NCBI GenBank assembly: GCA_951230915.1
Contig: OX579636.1
Location: 23,123,567 to 23,187,566 of the forward strand
From: Antitrichia curtipendula
Lineage: Eukaryota; Streptophyta; Bryopsida; Hypnales; Leucodontaceae
DNA length: 64,000 nucleotides
Reading direction: 5' to 3'
The notes under the pieces were generated by a model that was not told the DNA's origin, did not search any database, and saw nothing but the letters and a program-made list of their open reading frames with translations. Positions 1 through 9,591 of the stretch are shown piece after piece; position 1 is the stretch's first letter, and the number at the start of each line of letters is the position of its first letter. The position numbers and the translations under genes are program-made.

Positions 1-849
1 GAAGTAGAGGAAGGATGGGTCCCTTACAACACGTTTTCAGCACACATCAAGAAGAATGAGAAGGAAGTCGTGCACGCTCGTGATCCTAACGTCGGAATCA
101 TGGAGGGCAGGTGTAGCATTTGCCTAAGTCATACTGGTCCGGAAGGAGCCCTAACAATGGGTCAATGCCGCCACATTTTTCATGTCACATGCATTGTCAA
201 AGCATCTCTCATTCAATCACGGTGTCCCAAGTGTAAAACTCCTTTCTACCCGAGGTTCTATGAAATGCTTGGGATCTCAGAAGGTATGCCCCCCGGCCAC
301 GAATACAATCGATGGAACCTTCCACTTGACCAAGCGCCATACAAATTTCAAAATTACATGCATTGGGGAAAACCTATAATGTGGAATTCACTAGCCCAAG
401 TGCATGACCTAACCAAGGCGTCTTCATGTGAAAATGATCATTATGTGTGGATGACCAAAGACAGAGAAGTGGAGTTGCGGGCCAGAGGTATTGTGGATGA
501 CGAGGCTCGTGAAATGTTTTGTCGCAGCATGGAAGGACATTGGAGCATGCAACATAAGAAATTCTTCCGATTTCCAGAAAAGGAGGTGCGTAATGATGGA
601 GATGGCAATTGGATAGAACAAGAGCATGCTCAAGAGTTCCATGAGCAATACTCGGCGTACAATCACACTTTGATAGGCAGGGCCCTTCTTTTGTCCAAGT
701 TGGAACAAGCCGCAGAAGTTCGTGCTTTTGTGGAAATAGATGTGATGTCAACTGTAGGGCATTATTATGTGGACGTGGCAAGGGAATTCGATAAGAGGGT
801 GGGCGACATCATAAGTGCATGGAGGGTGTTTCTAATGGGAGGAGATTGA
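1..849 (+). CDS. RING-H2 finger protein, 5' end outside window
   Basis: The frame is open from base 1, so the protein starts to the left of the window. The first in-frame ATG seen (100-102) is not needed as a start. A RING-H2 zinc finger lies at about 112-234 with spacing C-x2-C-x14-C-x1-H-x2-H-x2-C-x10-C-x2-C, starting at CSIC and ending at CPKC. All eight zinc ligands are present. RING-H2 fingers usually recruit E2 enzymes for ubiquitin transfer; this role is inferred from family. The remaining 200 residues are acidic/aromatic and match no domain I know. The frame ends at TGA 847-849, but it stays open on the far side of that stop to 1167 (next entry), so the stop may be a nonsense mutation. 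The gene is on the same strand as the hAT transposase downstream and could be transposon cargo or an unrelated gene. Confidence 0.72.
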   Translation, partial: EVEEGWVPYNTFSAHIKKNEKEVVHARDPNVGIMEGRCSICLSHTGPEGALTMGQCRHIFHVTCIVKASLIQSRCPKCKTPFYPRFYEMLGISEGMPPGHEYNRWNLPLDQAPYKFQNYMHWGKPIMWNSLAQVHDLTKASSCENDHYVWMTKDREVELRARGIVDDEAREMFCRSMEGHWSMQHKKFFRFPEKEVRNDGDGNWIEQEHAQEFHEQYSAYNHTLIGRALLLSKLEQAAEVRAFVEIDVMSTVGHYYVDVAREFDKRVGDIISAWRVFLMGGD

Positions 850-1167
850 CCTGCATGGTTATACATGCAAGATGATGACGCAGCAGTCAACGCCTTGGTC
901 CGTCGAGTGGATAGTGCACTCAAAGCGTTGAAGGCAGGGGAAGTGGACTTGTCTCCCAAGCGGAAGCAGAAACGGAGGTTGGAAGACGACGATGACCACT
1001 CTCCGGAAACAAAACGACAGTTTGGCCTCATTGACTTGGAAGCTAGGTCCGCAGGGCCCACCTTTGGAACAAGTCTTTTGCATACGCCTCGCCGCAGAAG
1101 TGCAAGACTCATGGGTGATGAGGGTCCGTCTCGTGTATCGGGGGAACGTAGCGATAATAATATATAG
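850..1167 (+). pseudogene. In-frame continuation of the RING protein after TGA
   Basis: This frame is the same as that of the RING ORF, separated only by TGA 847-849. It runs 105 codons to TAG 1165-1167 and reads as a basic, charged tail with KRKQKRR (a likely nuclear localisation signal), an acidic DDDD run and TPRRRSARL. The composition is protein-like, unlike the AT-rich spacer that follows. A single Trp-to-stop change would explain it, since the neighbouring residues are GGD-stop-PAWLY. Alternatives are an internal ATG at 865 giving a separate 100-residue protein, stop read-through, or an intron boundary. Pseudogenisation is my preferred reading. Confidence 0.5.
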
Positions 1168-1469
1168 TGCCGGTGGCCTTTTTTTGGAATAGGGTAGAAT
1201 TGCGTGGAGTGTTGTTTGGATCTCAGGAGAATGTAGTACCACTAAAGCAATGTACCCATGGTATTTATGAGTTTCTTTTAATGTAAGAATATGTGCAGAA
1301 TGCAAATATGTTTTGATTTGCTAAGAGTTTATGGTATTTTGTGCTATCCCTTTTGGGCAATTATGTGATTTGCGTCCTTCTATTACAAGTTACTTTTTTG
1401 TCACTGATGGATGAATTCCTAAATGCCAGGACACATGCTTGGTAGATTTTGTAGTAAACTTGTTAATGT
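1168..1469. other. Spacer after the RING gene
   Basis: T-rich sequence with no ORF, and no AATAAA that I can see. It probably holds the 3' UTR of the RING gene. No other feature is visible. Confidence 0.4.
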
Positions 1470-2280
1470 GTAGAATAGGGAAAATTTCAGAATTTTTCAC
1501 CTTGTAAATTACAAGGTATTAGATATGTAATTGCTGAAAAAAACTTTTTCGGGCGCAGCCAAAAAAAGGGCCGTTGCACTTGGCAAGGTCACATTTAAAC
1601 GGAAAAATGTCCAAAATGGTGGTTACTCCTTAAACTAATTCTTGAAACCAATTTGGATACGTGCTTGAAAATTTTCAAATCATTTGGAATTGTACAACAT
1701 ATATGAAAAAAATAGGAAGACGCAAGAAGTAGAGGTTGGTTCAAAACACTAAATTGAAAAAAATACAATTATGCAATTGAAAAACCTCAATCCCAACGGT
1801 TCTACTGTTGCCCTAAACAATGTACCTATTTTGCTTTAATTTTTTCCAAAAACTATTAAAAATTGAGTTAAATACAAGACTTCAAAGTTTATTTTACAAT
1901 AGCAAATCCATAACTGCCCGCAAAATAGAAAACACTTTGTAATTTCTATCTCAAAAATCAAAATGGAATAAGTAAAAGCTTTTTACGTATATATAAATCA
2001 AAGGAACCAATTTTAAAAGTATATTTTAGTGTGCTAACATGATTTTTAGTTGTCCATCTCACGTCCAATCCCAAGAAAAATTTGTTTCCTAATTTGTCAA
2101 ACATAATGGGCATGAGAAGTACACATATATTTTTTCAACTTTTTTCAACTTTTTTCAACTCATATGCAATTTGACACTAGAGATTGGTGTGCATATTAAT
2201 AATAGTAATAAGCTAAAACATTGAACACGTCTACGGTTTGATTTTGGAAAACAAACAATTTCCTTGAGTGTGGAGAACAT
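1470..2280 (+). repeat. Eroded copy of a TTAA-type (piggyBac-like) element
   Basis: This stretch aligns by eye, in the same order and orientation, with the intact element at 50993-51922. Shared blocks include the ACAAGGTCACATTT-like segment near 1587, the AAAATGGTGGTTACTC segment near 1612, the CATTTGGAATTGTA segment near 1681 and the GAGTTAA...GACTTCAAA segment near 1865. The ends are not recognisable, so the limits are approximate. It lies between the RING gene and the hAT transposase. Confidence 0.55.
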
Positions 2281-2399
2281 ACAATGCGCCAACTATAACT
2301 CCATAAGTCTATGCTCTTTTTTCACAAGCTAGATACGCTAGATAGGGCCTTAGGCATGTAAGAATCAAGCCCTTGAGGCTTGAGCCCTTCACTTTGTGA

Positions 2400-2660
2400 A
2401 CCCAAACAGAAATCAATCGGTTTGACCGACCGTCCGACTATTGGACGGAGAGGCCGTCCGACCTGTGCACCGCCGACTGACCGTCCGACGTTCGGACGGA
2501 GAGCCCGTCCGACCTGTGCACCGCTGACCGACAGTCCGACCTGTGCAACGCCGACCGACCTGCGACCGAATTCCGAACCCTATCCGACCGATCGTTAGGA
2601 CGGTCCGATGCCGTCCGACCCCGTCCGACTCTGCGTCCGACAGTCCACCTGACCGTTGGG
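2400..2660. repeat. GTCCGAC-rich repeat cluster, left of hAT transposase
   Basis: At least ten copies of CCGTCCGAC/GGTCGGACGG-like motifs occur here, some in a longer unit CCGTCCGACCTGTGCACCG. It is GC-rich in an AT-rich setting. The same core motif recurs at 6655-6920 on the other side of the transposase gene. hAT transposases commonly bind short subterminal repeats, so a transposase-binding role is likely but inferred. Confidence 0.7.
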
Positions 2661-2713
2661 ACCGAAATAATGTTCTTCATTCCCTGTTCGACGGTCACTA
2701 GCGACCTCAGAAC

Positions 2714-2720
2714 TATAAAT
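2714..2720 (+). promoter_or_regulatory. TATA box of the hAT transposase
   Basis: TATAAAT lies between the GTCCGAC repeats and the first transposase ATG at 2960. It is the only TATA-like site in this GC-richer stretch. The distance of about 246 bp leaves room for a leader, possibly with an intron. Confidence 0.5.
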
Positions 2721-2959
2721 TCCAGACCCTTGCCATTTGCAAGCACTCTTGAGAAACTGAACGCTTTGATTTCCAAGGGCTAGGTTCCAACCCATTTTGG
2801 GTCCCTTGCTTGGTAATGTATAGTTCAGTGGACAGGGGGGCCTTGGTTATCAAGGCTTTGTGCACACATTGTGTGTCTTGTTTTTGACAAAATTTATCAA
2901 CCCGTTACTGCGTTACTTTTACAATTTCATTTGAATATAAACAATCCGAATTGGTCACT

Positions 2960-3433
2960 ATGAGCAAGGATTGGTCTTGTTGGTATGGTACCCCATCAGT
3001 TGGTAAAGTGGAATGCAAAGCTTGCAAATTGGTGTTCGCGAGGAAAACAAGCCGTTTGTTTAGCCATCTAGGATATGAAGGCACATCAGGTTTGAGAGAT
3101 AACGGAATAAGTCTTTGTCTGAAGCTGACATTTCAAGTTCAAAATCTATTTCTTCATTGCAATGGAGATATACCACGAAAATCTACAGGAGACAATGTGG
3201 ATGGCAATGGCATGCTTGTGGTCGCCAATGATCTTTCAAGTGGGAGGTAGACGTCTCTTTGTACACAAGAAGACTCGTGCACAGCACAGCAACAATCTTT
3301 TCGTGCGGCCTCTGATGGAAATCCAAATACACAAACATCAAGCGAAAGTGACACTGTGCGGGGATCAAGCAGTAGGCCGCAGAGGCAGAGCAGGCTATCG
3401 GATGGATTTGAGACGGCCAATAAACGGATTTGA
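2960..3433 (+). pseudogene. hAT transposase N-terminal part: BED-like finger and linker, broken
   Basis: The ATG at 2960 opens MSKDWSCWYGTPS and a BED-type zinc finger (VECKACK at 3008-3028, later SRLFSHLGYEG), the DNA-binding domain of hAT transposases. The frame meets TAG at 3248-3250 but stays coding-like beyond it through a Ser/Arg/Gln-rich linker (QQQSFRAASDGNPNT, SSSRPQRQSRLSDGFE) to TGA 3431-3433. The catalytic part resumes one frame over, at RTAEFGRPYIPPSY. hAT proteins normally have a short conserved stretch between linker and AEFGRPY. It is missing here, so I infer a small deletion with a frameshift near 3424-3433. An intron covering the break is possible but no good splice pair is visible. 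Confidence 0.65.
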
Positions 3434-5991
3434 GAACAGCTGAGTTTGGTAGGCCCTACATCCCGCCATCATACAATGATATACGCAATAAATTGCTTGA
3501 CGAAGCAAAGGCGGAGGTGCAGACAAATTTACAGAATAGGACCGAAGACAGCATTAGAAAGTTCGGAGCAACGCTGTCCATTGATGGATGGAGCTCAACC
3601 GGGAATCGGCCATTGATAAATGCCATGCTAGTGTCCTCTGCGGGGGAGCAATTTCTACAAGCGGTGGATACGACTGGGGCCGATAAGAACGCTATGTATT
3701 TGGCCGCTCTTCTAGAGAAATTCATAGTCCAAGTGGGCCCTCAAAATGTGGTGCAAGTGACTACAGATAATGCGCCTGTGAACCCTGCAGCATGTGTTCT
3801 AGTGATTGCTACATATCCACACATTTTTTTCCAAGGTTGCGCGGTACACGCCTTGAATTTGTTGCTAAAAGATTGGGGAAAACAAGCATGGATAATGGAC
3901 CAAGTGGACAACGCGGAAACCGTAGTGAAGTTCTTCAAGATGAGGCATAAACCGCTTGCAATATATCGGAAGTACGAGCCCAAGTATAGCTTGTTGATGC
4001 CGGGTGAAACAAGGTTTGCCTCCAATTTCATCACAATTGCACATTTGTTGAAGGTGAAGGGTCCATTGCAACAGACAGTGACGGACCCGCAGTGGAATGA
4101 GTACGTGAGGAAGTTTGGCCGGACATCGAAATCTCGCAGTGACTGTCGAGAGGTATTTAAGATACTTATGAGCGAGCATTTCTGGCGCCGTTGTCAGAAT
4201 TTTAAAGACTTGGTGGGTCCTGTTGTGTATGGGCTACATGATTTGGATGCGAAGACGCCCTGCATGGGCAAGGTTTTGCACATTATGAGAAATCTAGAAA
4301 AACACGTCTCCGGTTTGGTTGGAGAGCCTTTTTGTTTGAATAAGGCTCTTGCCGATCCGTTGCTGGCGTATTTTAAAGACCGACGCAAAATGGTAGAGAC
4401 CGATCTGCATTTTGCAGGAGCTCTTCTGAACCCCTACCTTGTGGAAGACAAAGAATTAGCCGACGATCAAAATGCGATAGAGGCATGCAAGCGTGTTCTC
4501 ATGAAAATTTGTAAACCAGGAGATTACGCCGCGGTTGTGAAGGAGTTTGTCGCTTTTCGACTTAGGGAACTGCCATTCCACAACATGTTGGAGCCGAGTG
4601 AACAGCAATTGTCGGCACATGCTTGGTGGAATTTTGAAGGCGCGTGTGGAAAGCTCATTGCTCCAATTGCCAAGAGGATATTGGCACAACCGATCTCCTC
4701 TTCTTCGTGTGAACGAAATTGGAGTAGCTATTCCTTTGTTCACAACAAATTTAGGAACAAGTTGAAGCCACAGAGAGCAGATGAATTGGTGTACGTGTAC
4801 ACCAATTCAAAAGTCTTAGCCCAATCCAAGGAAAGGAATGAGAAAAAATGGTATCATGAGAACGTGCTTTTCGAAGATACAGATATGCCTATCTCCAAAA
4901 TTGAGGATTTGGAAGATGGCGAGCCCGCATTCGATGACGGAGGTGCTATGGACAGCAACATGCACAATTCGGATGTTGAAAATCATGAGGCTGCATTTTA
5001 TGATGGAGATGCTGTAAACTATGATGAGCCGAATTCGAACGATGAGCTGTTTCAAAGCCCTAATCAGAATGATGAAGATTTGGGAGCCAATGATCGAGAC
5101 GTCTACGATTATACATCAGATGAAGACAATCGTGGATGTGATGAAGAGAACCTTCCGATAGCCAAATATATGGATGGGACCGGGTTGTTGACTAGCGAAA
5201 AGATTTTAGCGGATAAGGAGGCAATCAATGTACGAGATGCGGCAATAAATGGGGCAATGCTTATCAATGGTAGGACTCTTGAAATGGGTGAAGAGATTCC
5301 AATTCCCAACTCTCCATCCATGGTAGCGGTACGAGCGGAACAGATTGACAAAGACAATGACAAGGGCGGATTGGGGGTAAAGGTCCCAATGAATATGGGG
5401 AACACAAGGGTTCAATTGAAAGTGGTGTTCTCGAACAAGAAGAGTGGTGAACCAAGGATTGAGAATATCAAACCACGTGAAGTAGAAGAGAATGAAGACA
5501 TGCGTTTTATGAAGTCTGGGAGTCCAATCCTAACCCGGAATGGAAAAGGAAAGGAGCCACTTCTGCAAGATCCCCAATTACCACCGCGTACTGGTCTTGC
5601 ACCGGGTGTACGTACACTACTTACAACTGCTAGTACAACTTTGGATGGTTGCGGAGGTTCATCATGTGGAAAACGGCAATTCATTAATCACAGTCTATCC
5701 ATTTCATCACGTAGTGATGATGACAAGGACGAGACGTTGGTTGTAATGTTCGCTCAAAAATCTAGGCATTCATCACAAGGTCTTCCCAAATCAACAAACC
5801 GTATACCGCAGTCCTTGAGCGCAACGAAGGTAATCATTCAAGGAGGCAAAAAAGCAAGACAATTAGTTGTGAAAGAGTCTAAAATAGACAAAAAGAAAAG
5901 AGCAATAGAGCCTTTTGCTATGTCTCCATCGAAGAAAGCGAATGTGAATAGAACCCCCCTAGATGCACTTCAGCCTACTCCGATGACGTAA
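3424..5991 (+). CDS. hAT-family transposase, catalytic and dimerisation domains
   Basis: This long open frame of about 855 codons has no credible start of its own; TTG 3430 is only the first start-like codon, and the frame continues the broken N-terminal part. Numbering from TTG 3430, it shows a DUF659-like RNase H fold with D52 in SIDGWSS, D113 in TTDNAPVN, the C-x2-H pair in GCAVHALNLL (137-140) and PGETRFASNF at 191-200. It ends the conserved part with AWWNFEG (398-404) and the hAT C-terminal dimerisation motif SSSSCERNWSSYSFVHNKFR (423-442), where E428 is likely the third acidic catalytic residue. Residues about 480-853 form an unusually long acidic then basic tail of low complexity. The enzyme would cut and paste the element. 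All catalytic residues look present, but upstream breaks suggest it is now inactive. Confidence 0.85.
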   Translation, partial: TDLRTAEFGRPYIPPSYNDIRNKLLDEAKAEVQTNLQNRTEDSIRKFGATLSIDGWSSTGNRPLINAMLVSSAGEQFLQAVDTTGADKNAMYLAALLEKFIVQVGPQNVVQVTTDNAPVNPAACVLVIATYPHIFFQGCAVHALNLLLKDWGKQAWIMDQVDNAETVVKFFKMRHKPLAIYRKYEPKYSLLMPGETRFASNFITIAHLLKVKGPLQQTVTDPQWNEYVRKFGRTSKSRSDCREVFKILMSEHFWRRCQNFKDLVGPVVYGLHDLDAKTPCMGKVLHIMRNLEKHVSGLVGEPFCLNKALADPLLAYFKDRRKMVETDLHFAGALLNPYLVEDKELADDQNAIEACKRVLMKICKPGDYAAVVKEFVAFRLRELPFHNMLEPSEQQLSAHAWWNFEGACGKLIAPIAKRILAQPISSSSCERNWSSYSFVHNKFRNKLKPQRADELVYVYTNSKVLAQSKERNEKKWYHENVLFEDTDMPISKIEDLEDGEPAFDDGGAMDSNMHNSDVENHEAAFYDGDAVNYDEPNSNDELFQSPNQNDEDLGANDRDVYDYTSDEDNRGCDEENLPIAKYMDGTGLLTSEKILADKEAINVRDAAINGAMLINGRTLEMGEEIPIPNSPSMVAVRAEQIDKDNDKGGLGVKVPMNMGNTRVQLKVVFSNKKSGEPRIENIKPREVEENEDMRFMKSGSPILTRNGKGKEPLLQDPQLPPRTGLAPGVRTLLTTASTTLDGCGGSSCGKRQFINHSLSISSRSDDDKDETLVVMFAQKSRHSSQGLPKSTNRIPQSLSATKVIIQGGKKARQLVVKESKIDKKKRAIEPFAMSPSKKANVNRTPLDALQPTPMT

Positions 5992-6228
5992 ATAAAACCG
6001 GTCACCAACCTTAGGGAAAGCATTGGAAAGTCCATATTACAAGTGAAAAAGGAGGGTAAAGCATTCAGATCACATAAATCTAGGGAAGTACATGGTTCCG
6101 GAGTGAGAATTCTACAATCTTCATCAGACAATATGGAAAAGGCATCCAGTGATGAAGACACTAGATGGAAAAGAAGAGGTGAGAGTAGCGGGGCTGAAGT
6201 GAAAGGAGACAGTGATTACAATCCTTAG
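5992..6228 (+). pseudogene. In-frame continuation of the hAT tail after TAA
   Basis: The frame of the transposase continues past TAA 5989-5991 for 78 codons to TAG 6226-6228. The translation is Lys/Ser/Glu-rich (EGKAFRSHKSREV, KASSDEDTRWKRRGESSG) and matches the style of the preceding tail. The single TAA looks like a nonsense mutation near the natural C terminus. A GTAAAT at this stop could instead be a splice donor. Confidence 0.45.
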
Positions 6229-6654
6229 GGACTGAAGGGATGTAAACCTAGATGTCCAAATACTTATGATACATAGATGGCACTATGTGGCAATCGATTG
6301 TTTATTGCCGCTTCATTGTAGTAAACTGATGTTTGGAATACCATTAAGGTTTTTGGGTTTCCAATACAAAGGACAAATTCAATAAAATTTGATTCTGTGC
6401 ATTTTATTGTAAATGGAGCATGACATTCTAAAATGTAATTGTACAATGCAACAATTTTGCCTTCAAAGTCGTCTAAGTTCTGTGAATTTTGAAAATAAAA
6501 AGAACGCTTACATTGAGTGCCATTTCCACATTTTTCAATGACAATTGCAATTGAAGAGGTTTTAAAACTAGATCTTTCTAACCCTAAAACTCATTCGCAA
6601 AAGTTAACTAGCTCTCACCACCCAAAAAAACCTCCATTATAACCGCCTGTCTGT
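6229..6654 (+). other. 3' UTR-like spacer of the hAT gene with AATAAA signals
   Basis: AT-rich noncoding sequence. AATAAA occurs at 6381-6386 and again at 6494-6499, both at plausible distances for poly(A) addition to the transposase mRNA. No ORF worth keeping. Confidence 0.45.
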
Positions 6655-6960
6655 TGACGGTCCCATCCGACCGAAAAAGCGTCCGACATAATACGCGTCC
6701 GACTGGCCGTCCCGTCCGACCGAAAAAACGTCCAACATAATACGCGTCCAATTGGCCGTCCGAGAGACCGACCGACGGCACGCCCGACTGGCCATCGGAG
6801 AGACCAACCGACAGCGCGTCCGACCGAAGCCCGACACCCGACCGACCGGCTGACGCCAGCGGCTGCCGAGCGCCGGACGTCGTCTGCTGCATCCAGTGCG
6901 TCCGCTACGTCCGGACGTTTGGATTTTGGACGTGATTTTGCCCTGGACGTTAAAATGTGA
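6655..6960. repeat. GTCCGAC-rich repeat cluster, right of hAT transposase
   Basis: Many copies of GCGTCCGAC/CCGTCCGAC and, nearest the end, GGACGT steps (6905-6950). A longer unit around CCGAAAAA[AG]CGTCC[GA]ACATAATACGCGTCC appears twice (about 6670 and 6720). It mirrors the cluster at 2400-2660 and lies within 310 bp of the predicted element end, which fits a subterminal transposase-binding array. Confidence 0.7.
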
Positions 6961-6968
6961 CAACCCTG
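6945..6968 (+). mobile_element. Predicted right terminus of the hAT element
   Basis: The sequence ends ...CAACCCTG at 6968, the typical hAT terminal form (CAGGG read inward on the other strand). The next base, 6969, is exactly where homology to the other palindrome arm (ending at 9591) begins. The 8 bases 6969-6976 (CACCGAAA) are the predicted target duplication. The matching left terminus and its duplication are not in the window, so the element either starts to the left of base 1 or has lost its left end. Confidence 0.6.
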
Positions 6969-8004
6969 CACCGAAATGAATGTTTGATTTTCAAAATTGC
7001 TGAAAATACAAATTTGAAAAATTTGTGCACTCTCAATTTGTTTGAATTTGACTGAACACTAGAAATGTGTTTTTTTTCTTTTTCCATCCCTACTATTCCT
7101 TTTATTGGAAAAACATAAATTTTTTTCTCTTTTTCTATTAGACTACATTTTTGGAATAAATTGAAAATGCTTTTCACATTCAAATTTGTAAAATAAAAGA
7201 ATGCAATTAACATTATTATTCTACAAGATTGTAGTTTACAAAATATGAACCCTTGAAGTCCCAAACTTCCTACTAGGGATTCTTGGGATTTCAAGTACAC
7301 TCATATCATCTCAATTTTCGATGTGATTTTTGAAATTTGTATGGAAGATAGGAATTTAGATTAGCTTTCTGCGAATATAATTTTTATTTCAATCGGTGCC
7401 TAGGAACAAAAGTAATGGCAGCATGAGTCCAAAAAGCAACTTGAGGGGTAGTCCAAACAAAATCACAAAAAGTTGAATTTCTGAAATTTGAAATTTTGTT
7501 CTCAAAGATTATATTTTTGTCTATACTTGAAGCTCAGGTTCTTTCTATTTGAACCAATAATGAAAAATTTATGGACAATCTTATTTTTGGAGCACTCTAA
7601 ATCTATCTTAGAGCTATTTATGGTTCAATTATGTACTTCTACTTAACAATTTTTTAATAAGTGAAAATTAAGTGTTATTTTCTTGAATTTTTTTTCCTCG
7701 ATTTCCAACTCAATTATACAAGATAAAAAATTAGAAAATCTAAATCAACAGTGCAAGAATTTTAAGTTAAGAAGACAAATAATCTAATCAAGCAAGGTTT
7801 AACAAAACTGGTTTCCTTCACTTCACATGCAAATATCTTGTAATCTATGTGGTCAAAGTTTATGAAATGTTTACCACGCATTTGTATAGTAGTACAATAC
7901 AAGATCCTATGGTTGTATCTTTAAAAAAACATTTTTCTAAGTTCTCTGCTCTTTGCTATAGAATTGGGAATTGCTAATTTGAGTGAGTTTTGATGGAAAC
8001 AAAG
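6969..8004 (+). repeat. Left arm of a ~1.04-kb near-perfect inverted repeat
   Basis: This arm is the reverse complement of 8555-9591. I found only one difference by eye, a single missing T near 7137 (1036 versus 1037 bases). It ends directly at the N gap, so the match could continue into unread sequence. It contains, from 7250, a mirrored TTAA-type element (terminal CCCTTGAAGTCCCAAAC). No coding potential is visible. Confidence 0.9.
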
Positions 8005-8204
8005 NNNNNNNNNNNNNNNNNNNNNNNNNNNNNNNNNNNNNNNNNNNNNNNNNNNNNNNNNNNNNNNNNNNNNNNNNNNNNNNNNNNNNNNNNNNNNNNN
8101 NNNNNNNNNNNNNNNNNNNNNNNNNNNNNNNNNNNNNNNNNNNNNNNNNNNNNNNNNNNNNNNNNNNNNNNNNNNNNNNNNNNNNNNNNNNNNNNNNNNN
8201 NNNN
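8005..8204. other. Assembly gap of 200 N
   Basis: 200 undetermined bases inside the palindrome. The left arm runs into it, so this is a scaffold join whose true length and orientation are uncertain. Confidence 1.
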
Positions 8205-8537
8205 ACAGATGACTATATTGTAAAAAAAATTTGAGATTCAAGAAAACTTAATCAACAAAAATAAGATATGATTTAGGAGTTGTATAAATGAATAGAGAAT
8301 ATATTGTGGCTCTTCCAACTTTATATAAATTTCTTTGAGTTATTTTAAAGTAAAAGAACTGCACAAAAAGTAATTCAGTTTACTTTATTTTCTTAAAATG
8401 CTTTCTAAAAATTAAACGAGAACTAAAAATCAAAGTAAAAGATTATTTTGTAATAATCCTTGAAAAACCGGAAGGACTAAATGTGCCCTCTTCAAATTTT
8501 CAATGGCAAATTCTGCATAGGTTGAAACAAGTCTTAA
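8205..8537. other. Loop or unpaired segment between gap and right arm
   Basis: AT-rich sequence with no copy in the left arm and no ORF. It ends at TTAA 8534-8537, the target duplication of the TTAA-type element that begins at 8538. Confidence 0.5.
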
Positions 8538-9309
8538 TCCCTGAAGTCCCAAAGCTTTGTTTCCATCAAAACTCACTCAAATTAGCAATTCCCAATTCTA
8601 TAGCAAAGAGCAGAGAACTTAGAAAAATGTTTTTTTAAAGATACAACCATAGGATCTTGTATTGTACTACTATACAAATGCGTGGTAAACATTTCATAAA
8701 CTTTGACCACATAGATTACAAGATATTTGCATGTGAAGTGAAGGAAACCAGTTTTGTTAAACCTTGCTTGATTAGATTATTTGTCTTCTTAACTTAAAAT
8801 TCTTGCACTGTTGATTTAGATTTTCTAATTTTTTATCTTGTATAATTGAGTTGGAAATCGAGGAAAAAAAATTCAAGAAAATAACACTTAATTTTCACTT
8901 ATTAAAAAATTGTTAAGTAGAAGTACATAATTGAACCATAAATAGCTCTAAGATAGATTTAGAGTGCTCCAAAAATAAGATTGTCCATAAATTTTTCATT
9001 ATTGGTTCAAATAGAAAGAACCTGAGCTTCAAGTATAGACAAAAATATAATCTTTGAGAACAAAATTTCAAATTTCAGAAATTCAACTTTTTGTGATTTT
9101 GTTTGGACTACCCCTCAAGTTGCTTTTTGGACTCATGCTGCCATTACTTTTGTTCCTAGGCACCGATTGAAATAAAAATTATATTCGCAGAAAGCTAATC
9201 TAAATTCCTATCTTCCATACAAATTTCAAAAATCACATCGAAAATTGAGATGATATGAGTGTACTTGAAATCCCAAGAATCCCTAGTAGGAAGTTTGGGA
9301 CTTCAAGGG
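8538..9309 (+). mobile_element. TTAA-type (piggyBac-like) non-autonomous element in the right arm
   Basis: It starts TCCCTGAAGTCCCAAAG after TTAA 8534-8537 and ends with the inverted form, CTTTGGGACTTCAGGG-like (here GTTTGGGACTTCAAGGG), followed by TTCA 9310-9313, a one-base variant of TTAA. Internal blocks (TACAATACAAGATCC[TA]ATGGTT on the reverse strand) match the elements at 29342 and 50993. No transposase is encoded. The left arm carries the mirror copy from 7250. Confidence 0.6.
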
Positions 9310-9591
9310 TTCATATTTTGTAAACTACAATCTTGTAGAATAATAATGTTAATTGCATTCTTTTATTTTACAAATTTGAATGTGAAAAGCATTTTCAATT
9401 TATTCCAAAAATGTAGTCTAATAAGAAAAAGAGAAAAAAATTTATGTTTTTCCAATAAAAGGAATAGTAGGGATGGAAAAAGAAAAAAAACACATTTCTA
9501 GTGTTCAGTCAAATTCAAACAAATTGAGAGTGCACAAATTTTTCAAATTTGTATTTTCAGCAATTTTGAAAATCAAACATTCATTTCGGTG
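8555..9591 (-). repeat. Right arm of the ~1.04-kb inverted repeat
   Basis: Reverse complement of 6969-8004. Its outer edge at 9591 is followed by ordinary AT-rich sequence, whereas the equivalent point on the left is occupied by the hAT end. The right side therefore represents the uninterrupted target site. Confidence 0.9.

Noticed and set aside
2595..2776. Minus-strand ORFs rich in Arg-Ser-Asp through the GTCCGAC cluster
   Set aside because: Repeat-driven open frames, same effect at 6608-6971.
7921..8241. ORFs of 77-106 codons across the N gap
   Set aside because: They exist only because undetermined bases are read as open codons.
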